Shown here one piece after another: positions 8,366 to 15,383 of a stretch of 64,000 bases of DNA. The position numbers and the translations under genes were made by a program. Origin of the DNA: Micromonospora sediminimaris (lineage in GTDB: Bacteria > Actinomycetota > Actinomycetes > Mycobacteriales > Micromonosporaceae). Where the stretch lies: the NCBI GenBank assembly GCA_900112325.1, contig FOLJ01000018.1, positions 62,001-126,000 of the forward strand, in the 5' to 3' direction. Position 1 is the stretch's first letter; every line of letters begins with the position of its first letter. Under the pieces are notes generated by a model. That model saw only the letters and a program-made list of their open reading frames with translations. It had not been told where the DNA came from and did not search any database.

Positions 8366-9250
8366 ATGTTTCGGTATCCCCGGTATGCGCACGAGCTGAC
8401 CGATGAAAACCTGACGATGACAGCCGAAGAGCTGGCAAAGGTCTCCCGCTACCCGCTGACAATCCACCGAGACACGGCCGACCTGTATGAGCGGCTCGCC
8501 CGAGACATGGCGGATGAGCTACGCACCAACAATGATCGCGGTGCACCCACCCGGTGGATACTGCCGGTCGGCCCGAAAGCGCAATACCCCATCTTGGCGA
8601 ACATCTGCAATGCCGAGGGGATCAGCTGGGCCAACGTTTTCGCGTTCCACATGGACGAGTTCCTGGACTGGCAGGGCCGGCCACTGCCGTCCACCCATCC
8701 GTTCAGCTTCCGTGGCTTCTGCGACCGCAATCTGTACAACCTGCTCCGACCGGACCTGCGGCCGAATCCTGACCAGATCATCTTCCCGGACGTGTTCGCC
8801 CCGGATCAGTTCGCCGTCCGGCTGGCAGAGGTCGGCGGCGCTGACACATGCTTCGCCGGCTTCGGATACCGGGGTCACCTGGCCTTCAACGAGCCGCCGT
8901 CGAGCCGCTGGCACCACTACAGCGTGGACGAGTTCGCCGAGTCCACCACCCGCGTGGTCACCTTGCTGGAGGACACGATCGTCGCGCACTCACACCGCAC
9001 CACCGGTGGCTACACACAGGCCATCCCCCGGATGGCGGTGACCGTGGGGATGGCCGAGATCCTGTCCGCGCGACGGCTGCACCTGATTACCGATGGCGGC
9101 GCCTGGAAGCGCTACATCGTACGAGTGCTGCTCCTGACCACTGAACCTGACGTGTCGATGCCGGTCACGCTCGCCCACCGACATCCCCACGTCGAGGTCA
9201 CGGTCGACGCGAGCAGCATCGCACCGTGTGCACTGGGAATCACGCCATGA
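8366..9250 (+). CDS. NagB-like glucosamine-6-phosphate deaminase/isomerase homologue with altered active site
   Basis: About 294 residues from ATG 8366, preceded by GAGGAG. Similarity to NagB is clear: FHMDEFLDW aligns with the NMDEY segment (proton-acceptor Asp72 in E. coli numbering) and GFGYRGHLAFNEP aligns with GNDGHIAFNEP. In that second block the equivalent of catalytic Asp141 is Arg, while His143 and Glu148 are kept. The phosphate-binding LPTGGTP loop reads LPVGPKAQ. So it probably binds a sugar or amino-sugar phosphate but may not perform ordinary GlcN-6-P deamination. It heads the plus arm of the cluster, with the kinase gene following 13 bp after its stop. Alternative: a divergent isomerase or lactonase-like member of the same fold. 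Confidence 0.8.
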   Translation: MFRYPRYAHELTDENLTMTAEELAKVSRYPLTIHRDTADLYERLARDMADELRTNNDRGAPTRWILPVGPKAQYPILANICNAEGISWANVFAFHMDEFLDWQGRPLPSTHPFSFRGFCDRNLYNLLRPDLRPNPDQIIFPDVFAPDQFAVRLAEVGGADTCFAGFGYRGHLAFNEPPSSRWHHYSVDEFAESTTRVVTLLEDTIVAHSHRTTGGYTQAIPRMAVTVGMAEILSARRLHLITDGGAWKRYIVRVLLLTTEPDVSMPVTLAHRHPHVEVTVDASSIAPCALGITP

Positions 9251-9263
9251 GCGGGCCCCTGCC

Positions 9264-10211
9264 GTGACAGTCCTCGCGGTCGGCGCCTACACCGTCGACT
9301 TCTACATTTTCGGTGATCGACTGCCGTCGGTGGGCGAGACTGTGGCGGCGACCGGCACCGCGTCCGCGCACGGAGGCAAGGCTGCCAACGTAGCGGTGGC
9401 CGCGGCACGGCTCGGCGGGCGAGCACGCTTCATCGGCGCGGTGGGCGGAGACCAGGAAGGTGCCGAGGCGCTGGCCACGCTGACCCGCGACGGGGTGGAC
9501 GTATCCGCTTGCCCACGCACAGATCCGCCCACCGCACGCAGCTTCATCTGCCTGGATTCCCGTGGGCAGCAGTACATCATGACCTGGGCTGGTGCGGCGG
9601 ACGGTCTCACAGCTGACGTGGCCGCCGCAGGAGCCGCGCTGTTGCGGCCGGGTGCGGTCCTGGTGCTACAGGGCGAGATTCCGGTGGCGGTGTCGGCAGC
9701 AGCAGCCGCCGCCGCGGTGCCCGGCGTCACCGTGGTGCTCAATCCGAGCCCGGTTGAGCCCTTCACCCAGCCGAGGTCCGATCCGGACGCCGCTCGACTG
9801 CTGGCTCGCGCGGACCTGGTGGTGCTCAACGCCGCCGAGTGTCGACGGTTGATCGGCGAGCGCGCCGGTAGCACGCCCAGCGGCCTCTCCGCCGAGGCCG
9901 CGCAGTTGCGCCGACAGATCAGGACCGCGACCGTGGTGGTGACCGTGGGCGCTCAGGGAGCGCTTGTCATCCGCGAAGGCAGTGAGATGCACGTGCCAGC
10001 GCCTGAGGTGAAGGTGGTCGATACGACAGGCGCTGGCGACGGCTTCGTCGGCGCGCTGGCCGCCGGCATTGCGGCGGGCATGCCGCTTGCGGAAGCGGTG
10101 CTGCTGGCCTGCCGCGCCGCCGCGGTGTCGGTGACGCGGCAATTCTGCATACCGAGCTATCCCCGTGCGAGCGAGTTGAGCCATGCCCCACTGAGTCCGC
10201 GACAGTGCTAG
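9264..10211 (+). CDS. PfkB-family carbohydrate/nucleoside kinase
   Basis: About 315 residues from GTG 9264 (VTVLAVGAYTVDFYIFGD); an earlier in-frame start would overlap the NagB-like gene. PfkB signature 1 appears as AHGGKAANVAVAAARLGG and signature 2 as DTTGAGDGFVGALAAG, which holds the anion hole and catalytic Asp. VVLNAAECRRLIG is the usual N-x-x-E metal segment. Ribokinase, adenosine kinase and sugar kinases all belong here, so a pentose, amino-pentose or nucleoside acceptor fits the neighbouring nucleoside hydrolase. It lies between the NagB-like gene and the hydrolase on the same strand, probably as one operon. Substrate is inferred from context only. Confidence 0.88.
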   Translation: MTVLAVGAYTVDFYIFGDRLPSVGETVAATGTASAHGGKAANVAVAAARLGGRARFIGAVGGDQEGAEALATLTRDGVDVSACPRTDPPTARSFICLDSRGQQYIMTWAGAADGLTADVAAAGAALLRPGAVLVLQGEIPVAVSAAAAAAAVPGVTVVLNPSPVEPFTQPRSDPDAARLLARADLVVLNAAECRRLIGERAGSTPSGLSAEAAQLRRQIRTATVVVTVGAQGALVIREGSEMHVPAPEVKVVDTTGAGDGFVGALAAGIAAGMPLAEAVLLACRAAAVSVTRQFCIPSYPRASELSHAPLSPRQC

Positions 10212-10340
10212 CCCTGTGTCGAAGTCCCTGGCCGGTCCACGTCGGGCCCAGACGACGGCCGGCCGCGTTCCGGCCTGGCGACGCGTTTCACCTGCGAACG
10301 GTATTCGGCATTGGCATGCCATCTGAATCGGAGGACCTTT

Positions 10341-11285
10341 GTGACTGAGACCCGGACACCTGCCCGCGCCGTGATCATGGATCACGACGGCTCCCTTGAC
10401 GATCTGCTGTCGTTACTGCTGCTGACCCGCTACGACGTGGACCTGCAGGGGGTCGCCGTCACGCCGGCCGACTGTCTGCTGGCGCCTGCGTTGTCAGTCA
10501 CTCACCGGATTCTCGACTTGGCCGACCTCCCGCACGTGCAGGTAGCGCCCGGCAGTCTCTCCGGCCCCCACCCGTTTCCGATGGCATGGCGAACAGACGC
10601 GCTGCGGGTGGAGGCGCTGCCCGTGCTCAACCGCTTTCCGCCGCGGGAGCGTACGTCCGGACCGGTCCTCCCGGCGCACGAACAACTCGTGAAGTGGATC
10701 GAACAGGCGGCCACCCCCTTGACCATTCTCGTCACCGGGCCGCTCACCAACCTCGCCTGGTGCTTGGACAAGCACCCATGGCTTGAACAGGCGATCGGCG
10801 AAATCGTCTTCATGGGAGGCGCGTTCGACGTGGAGGGCAACGTGGAAGAACCGGGCCACGACGGTTCCGCAGAATGGAACGTCTACTGCGACCCGAAGGC
10901 GGCCCAGCGAGTCTTCGCCACCCAGATACCTATCACCCTCTTCCCGCTCGACGTGACAAACCAGGTACCGGTCACCGATGAATTCGTCCGCGCGTTCGGG
11001 GCGCACTACGGCAATCCGGCTAGCGATCTGGCAGGTTCGTTGCTCGCCATGACCTTTGGCACCGTCGAGACGGTTGGCTCGCCGTACTGCTGTTGGGACA
11101 GCCTGGCCACGTCGTATCTCGCCGCACCTGAGCTGTTCACCTTCGACCAGGTGCGGTGCACTGTCGTGGTGGATGGCGCAAGCGAGGGGCGCACGGTACG
11201 TGCCGACGACGGACGCGTCGTGCGATGTGCGATCACGGTGAAGCAGGAGGACTTCTACCGGCATTGTCTCCAACTGCTGACCTGA
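10341..11285 (+). CDS. Nucleoside hydrolase, IAG (purine-preferring) type by motif
   Basis: About 314 residues from GTG 10341 with GGAGG 6 bp upstream. The N-terminal calcium-binding motif is IMDHDGSLDDLL, matching DxDxGxDD of the IUNH superfamily. ILVTGPLTNLA and IVFMGGAFDVEGN follow, then AEWNVYCDPKAA and CCWDSLATSYL near the C terminus. The WD pair and AEWN block resemble, from memory, the inosine-adenosine-guanosine hydrolase of Trypanosoma vivax, where Trp stacks on the purine, rather than the His-Asp pair of inosine-uridine enzymes. It should cleave a purine N-ribosidic bond. Its place after the PfkB kinase suggests base release and sugar phosphorylation in one pathway. Confidence 0.87.
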   Translation: MTETRTPARAVIMDHDGSLDDLLSLLLLTRYDVDLQGVAVTPADCLLAPALSVTHRILDLADLPHVQVAPGSLSGPHPFPMAWRTDALRVEALPVLNRFPPRERTSGPVLPAHEQLVKWIEQAATPLTILVTGPLTNLAWCLDKHPWLEQAIGEIVFMGGAFDVEGNVEEPGHDGSAEWNVYCDPKAAQRVFATQIPITLFPLDVTNQVPVTDEFVRAFGAHYGNPASDLAGSLLAMTFGTVETVGSPYCCWDSLATSYLAAPELFTFDQVRCTVVVDGASEGRTVRADDGRVVRCAITVKQEDFYRHCLQLLT

Positions 11286-11583
11286 AACGCTCGGGCCCGA
11301 CTGGTGCGTTTGCTCTGCAAGCCCGACGGCGCGGGAGAGCGATTGCCTCCACGATGCGCTTGCCGGCATCGGGCCCGCCGGGCGGGGCCACGACAACGAC
11401 GGCAGATCGGCGACCCTGGATCGGCAATTGATCGACGGACGTCTGTCTCTTTCTCGACATCGGCAACCCAACGGTGTCCAACCTGGTTCAGGATGGCCGC
11501 ATGACCAGCCGTTCAGGACCAAAACTCGAGATCGACCGGGGCGATCCCCGGCATCTCACACGACCCGGGAAGAGGGATGTTCG

Positions 11584-12663
11584 ATGGGAGCAAGAACAAT
11601 CGGTGGTCGGCGCCTAAGTTACCCCATCCTGGCCCTGGCCTTGGCCCTGCCGCTGTTGACCGTCGGTCAGCCGGCGAAGGCGGCTCCGCACGCCGACGGT
11701 GACAGCATCCGTCAGGTGGGCACGGCCGTCAGCGCCGAGGCGTGGGCGGCCGGCAGACAGCGGTACGGCGCGCAGGTGACTGCCGACTCGGCGATCGAGG
11801 CGTACTGGACGCCCGAGCGGATGCGCAATGCCAGGCCCGTCGAGGAGTCTCCCTCGTACAAGGCCGCGGCGCGGCGTTTCGCCCAGAGTGGCGGGACATC
11901 GTCCGCCGCGCCGACCAACCGGTCCAGGCCGGTGGATGTGCCTCCGCTGGCGGGCCTGATGGGCACCCCGGGCATGTCCACGCAGGCCATCAACCCGAAC
12001 CTCGGCTCCAACCACCCGACCGCCCGGTCCAACGGCAAGGTCTTCTTCAACATGGACGGCGGATCGTGGGTCTGCTCCGGCGCGGTCATCAACTCGGTCG
12101 GCTTCAACACCGTGTGGACGGCTGGCCACTGCATCCACGGCGGTCCCGGCAGCAGTCTCGCCACCAACTGGTCGTTCGTCCCGGCGTACGACGATGACCT
12201 GGCCAACCCTCGGCCGCACGGCACCTGGACGGCCCGCGAGCTGTGGACCTGGAGCAGTTGGATCGACAGCTCCAACTGGGAGGCCGACATGGCCGTGGCC
12301 ATCATGAACACCCGGAACGGCGTCCGCATCGTGAACCAGTTCGGGGGCCACGGCTTCCGTACGCACCAGGGCTTCACGGTCGGCATCAACAACTTCGGCT
12401 ACCCGAGCGGCGCGCCGTTCGACGGCGGCAACCTGTTGAGGTGCAGCGGCAACTCGACCCAGTCCGGGGCGCGGATCCGCATCAACTGCGACCTGACCGC
12501 AGGCGCCAGCGGCGGCCCGTGGTTGATCAACTGGGATGGGAACTGGGGCTATCTCAACGGGGTCAACAGCACGCTCAACTCGTACGCGGCACCGACCCTG
12601 TGGTGGTCACCCTATTTCGACGACACCGCGTCGGAGTTGTACAACTTCACCGCCCCTCGCTGA
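11584..12663 (+). CDS. Secreted trypsin-like serine protease
   Basis: About 359 residues from ATG 11584, preceded by GAGGGA. An N-terminal signal peptide (RRLSYPILALALALPLL, then PAKAAPH) is followed by a propeptide-like stretch and a chymotrypsin-fold domain. The catalytic triad is visible: His in VWTAGHCIHGG, Asp in WEADMAVAIM and Ser in DLTAGASGGPWL. CSGAVINSVG with TAGHC, and RCSGN with INCD, supply paired cysteines. The type resembles glutamyl-endopeptidase or V8-like extracellular proteases of actinomycetes. It is a monocistronic gene separated by about 300 bp from the nucleoside hydrolase; nothing ties it to that cluster. Confidence 0.9.
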   Translation: MGARTIGGRRLSYPILALALALPLLTVGQPAKAAPHADGDSIRQVGTAVSAEAWAAGRQRYGAQVTADSAIEAYWTPERMRNARPVEESPSYKAAARRFAQSGGTSSAAPTNRSRPVDVPPLAGLMGTPGMSTQAINPNLGSNHPTARSNGKVFFNMDGGSWVCSGAVINSVGFNTVWTAGHCIHGGPGSSLATNWSFVPAYDDDLANPRPHGTWTARELWTWSSWIDSSNWEADMAVAIMNTRNGVRIVNQFGGHGFRTHQGFTVGINNFGYPSGAPFDGGNLLRCSGNSTQSGARIRINCDLTAGASGGPWLINWDGNWGYLNGVNSTLNSYAAPTLWWSPYFDDTASELYNFTAPR

Positions 12664-12852
12664 CCGATGTCCGGTGACAGATATCTCGTCCGGTAGTGCG
12701 CCCTTGACCTGAGCGGGCCTCCTCCAATGGCAAATGATCGAGCGACTGGTCGCCGTTGGAGCTGGCCCGCGCCGCGAGTGGAGCGGGTCGGACCGCATCG
12801 GTGATCATGGAGTTCGCTACGCTTCACGACGCCCCGAGGATCTCACCCGCCG

Positions 12853-13161
12853 GTGCCCTCAAGCCCGATCACCGCACTGTCCGTGGCCGCCGGCTACCCC
12901 GACGCGTCACCACCCGCCGTCACCGAGGATGAGGCGTCAGGACTGCTACGCGCCTTGTCGCGCGTACCGGATCCCCGCGACCATCGCGGGGTGCGGTACC
13001 CGATGACAGGTCTCCTCGCGGTCACGGTGTGCGCGGTCCTGGCTGGCGCATCGTCGTTCGCCGGGGGCGACATACCCCGTCCGTTCCTGAGATGCTGCCG
13101 GAGGGTCTTGCAGGAGTCGGAGCCCGTGGCCGTCCGGCCGGCATCCGCCCCGTGGCCGTGA
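12853..13161 (+). pseudogene. ISAs1-family transposase, N-terminal remnant
   Basis: The frame opening at 12853 contains LLRALSRVPDPRDHRGVRYP, then MTGLLAVTVCAVLAGASSFA, the well-known N-terminal region of ISAs1-type DDE transposases (the DDE_Tnp_1-associated domain). After about residue 75 the similarity stops and the frame ends at 13161. The DDE catalytic core is absent, so this is a dead fragment. It lies just upstream of the rRNA/tRNA methyltransferase gene, and no terminal inverted repeats were identified. The exact 3' boundary of the remnant is uncertain. Confidence 0.7.
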
Positions 13162-13216
13162 ACACGTGACAGGGGCAAGGCTCTGGCGGGCAACGTCGAC
13201 GGAGGCGGGGTTGGCA

Positions 13217-14041
13217 GTGGTGCTGCGAGTGAGTGGCCGCAATGCTCGGTTCCAGCAGTGGGAAGCTCTCCTCGGCAACCGGACCAAGCGGCAGCGACGC
13301 GGCGAGTTCATCGTGCAGGGCGTGCGCCCGATCACCATGGCCGTCGCACACGGTTGGCAGGTCCGGGAGCTGCTCTACGACGCCAACGCTCACCTGTCCG
13401 GCTGGGCACGCCAGACCCTGGACACAGTCCGGGCCGAGACGTTCGCCGTCTCGCGTGACCTGATGCACGACCTCGGCGGTAAGGCAGACACAGTGCCAGA
13501 GCTGCTGGCCGTGGTCGCGCTGCCGGAGGACGACCTCCGCCGGATCCCGGTTTCTCCGACCATGCTCACCGTCGTGTTCGATCGGCCCACCAGCCCGGGC
13601 AATATCGGGACCCTCGTTCGGTCGGCGGACGCCTTCGGCGCCGGCGGCGTCATCGTCACCGGCCACGCCGCCGACGTGTACGACCCGAAGGCGGTCCGGG
13701 CGAGCACCGGCTCACTGTTCGCCCTGCCCGTGGTCCGGGTTCCCTCCCACCAGGCCGTTCTTTCCTGGGTCGCGGACATCCGTGCCGACGGCGTCGGCAT
13801 GAGCATCATGGGCACCGATGAGCGCGGCATCCTTGACGCCGCCGAGTACGACTTCACACAACCCACCCTGACGTTGATCGGCAACGAGACCACCGGTCTC
13901 AGCTCCGGTTGGCGCGAAGCCTGCGACCAACTCGTCCGGATCCCCATGTTCGGGTCCGCCAGCTCGCTGAACGCGGCGACCGCCGCGACCGTCGTGCTGT
14001 ACGAATCGGCACGCCAGCGGGCCGCCGCCACCCGGCGATAG
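13217..14041 (+). CDS. TrmH/SpoU-family RNA 2'-O-methyltransferase
   Basis: About 274 residues ending RQRAAATRR. The three SPOUT knot motifs are present: RPTSPGNIGTLVRSADAFG (motif 1, with catalytic Arg), TLIGNETTGLSSG (motif 2) and PMFGSASSLNAATAATVVLY (motif 3). An N-terminal region, RTKRQRRGEFIVQGVRPITM, resembles the SpoU substrate-binding extension. It methylates a ribose 2'-OH in rRNA or tRNA; the exact target is not readable from sequence. GGAGG at 13201-13205 supports TTG 13211 or GTG 13217 as start; an in-frame GTG at 13166 is also possible. The gene is monocistronic. Confidence 0.85.
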   Translation: MVLRVSGRNARFQQWEALLGNRTKRQRRGEFIVQGVRPITMAVAHGWQVRELLYDANAHLSGWARQTLDTVRAETFAVSRDLMHDLGGKADTVPELLAVVALPEDDLRRIPVSPTMLTVVFDRPTSPGNIGTLVRSADAFGAGGVIVTGHAADVYDPKAVRASTGSLFALPVVRVPSHQAVLSWVADIRADGVGMSIMGTDERGILDAAEYDFTQPTLTLIGNETTGLSSGWREACDQLVRIPMFGSASSLNAATAATVVLYESARQRAAATRR

Positions 14042-14226
14042 CGCACCGATCGCAGGCCTCCGCCGGCAGCTGACCACCGAGGCCGACGACCAGGACGTGC
14101 TCCCCCAGCGCCGGTCAGGACGCTTCGGCTTTGGACGCTCGGTCCTTGGTGGAGAGCCTTCGCGGACGCTGCTGGAGGAAACAACCGCCCGACCCGGGCC
14201 TCGTGACGCGGACGGCGGTGGGGGGC

Positions 14227-14735
14227 TCACGCCACGACGTCGACGGGCGACCGCGCGGGTTGGTGGCGTAGTGACCGCCAGGTCGGCAGCGCGCTCGCCA
14301 GCACCGCCAGCAGCAGGCAGAGGCCCACCACCCCGCCGACCACCGACCACCGACCACCGACCACCGACCACCGACCACCGACCACCGACCATGGCACCAC
14401 CAGGTCGACCGGTACACCGGCCTGCTCGGCGAGTCCGGCACGGATGCTCAGCAAACCGACGAACGCCACAGCGCCTCCGAGCAGCGCCCCGATCAGCACC
14501 ACCAGGGCGGACTCGGCCGCGACCAGCCAGATGACCTGCCGGCGGGTCGCTCCGGCCAGCCGGATCAGCCGCAGGTCTGGCACCCGGCCGACAGCGGCCA
14601 TCAGCAGCGTGTTCGCCACCGCGACAGCCCCGTAGCCGGCAGAGACACCGATCAGCAGCAGCGTGGCCAGCCAGACGAGGCGATCCTCCGCACGATCCGC
14701 CTCGGCCGCCCACCCTTCGACGTCGATGATCCGCG
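14227..14735 (-). pseudogene. FtsX-like ABC permease, 5'-truncated C-terminal fragment
   Basis: The minus-strand frame reads WLATLLLIGVSAGYGAVAV, then RLAGATRRQVIWLVAAESAL and VVLIGALLGGAVAF. It ends with LASALPTWRSLRHQPA. This is the last FtsX/MacB-type permease domain of a large multi-pass lipoprotein or drug ABC transporter. About 150 residues remain; the N-terminal membrane domain, extracytoplasmic domains and any start codon are missing. Upstream of about 14735 the frame continues only as the antisense of a truncated response regulator. Between its last two helices lies a 7-bp tandem repeat that encodes WSVVGGR-like units without breaking the frame. Confidence 0.75.
14338..14390. repeat. 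Heptanucleotide tandem repeat (GACCACC)n
   Basis: Seven consecutive copies of GACCACC followed by a partial copy (GACC) run from 14338 to 14390 with no interruption. On the minus strand, three units (21 bp) encode a 7-residue WSVVGGR-type repeat, so the array keeps the permease frame open at its present length. Adding or losing one or two units would shift the frame. The host gene is already truncated, so any present switching function is doubtful. Confidence 0.9.
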
Positions 14736-15183
14736 CTCCGTCGACACCCGGGTCGTCATCCTGACCACCTTCGACCTGGACGAGTACGTCTACGGGGCGC
14801 TGCGCGCCGGGGCCAGCGGGTTCCTGCTCAAGGACACCCCGCCGGCGGACCTGCTGGCCGGCATCCGGGTGGTGGCCGCCGGCGAAGGGCTGCTCGCGCC
14901 GACGGTGACCCGCCGGCTGATCGACGAGTTCGCGCGTCGGCCCGAGCCGGCCCGGCCGCTGCCGCGACGGCTGGAGGCGGTGACCGAGCGGGAACGGGAA
15001 GTGCTCACGCTGATCGCCCGCGGCCTGTCCAACACGGAACTGGCCATGCACCTCAATCTCAGCCCGACCACCGTCAAGACGCACGTCGGACGATTGTTGA
15101 CCAAGCTGGCGGTCCGTGATCGGGCGCAGCTGGTAATCGTTGCCTACGAAACGGGCCTGGTTCAGCCGGGCGGCCCACGCTGA
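14725..15183 (+). pseudogene. NarL/LuxR response regulator, 5'-truncated
   Basis: The plus-strand frame carries DTRVVILTTFDLDEYVYGAL, RAGASGFLLKDTPPADLL, then a complete C-terminal LuxR HTH: EREREVLTLIARGLSNTELA and LNLSPTTVKTHVGRLLTKLA, ending ETGLVQPGG. The first half of the receiver domain, including the phospho-acceptor Asp and the start codon, is missing. It is head to head with the equally truncated permease fragment, so both 5' ends and the promoter region between them appear to have been lost. A complete relative of this response regulator lies at 42359-43042. Confidence 0.75.
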
Positions 15184-15270
15184 GCGGCTCGCCGCACCGA
15201 CGGGAGCCATGAGTCGGTACGTCGCCCGACTGCGCAACGACTGCATCCTGGTTGCCGACCTCACGGCCAT

Positions 15271-15299
15271 TTCCGGAATGTTTCCGGAAGTTGTTGACA
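15271..15299 (+). promoter_or_regulatory. Palindrome doublet and -35 box upstream of the xylanase gene
   Basis: Two copies of the 8-bp palindrome TTCCGGAA lie at 15271-15278 and 15282-15289, on the same helix face (11 bp centre to centre). They are followed at once by TTGACA at 15294-15299, a good -35 hexamer. A weak -10 candidate, TATCGA, is at 15314-15319 with shorter spacing than usual. The arrangement suggests a regulator binding cooperatively just upstream of the promoter for the secreted xylanase. The binding protein is not identifiable here. Confidence 0.5.
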
Positions 15300-15383
15300 G
15301 TGCGGCAGGCCGGTATCGAGACTGACCGTTCCGGGGGCATGCATACACGTCGATTGATGACGTCCAGCACCAAGGGAGGGCCC

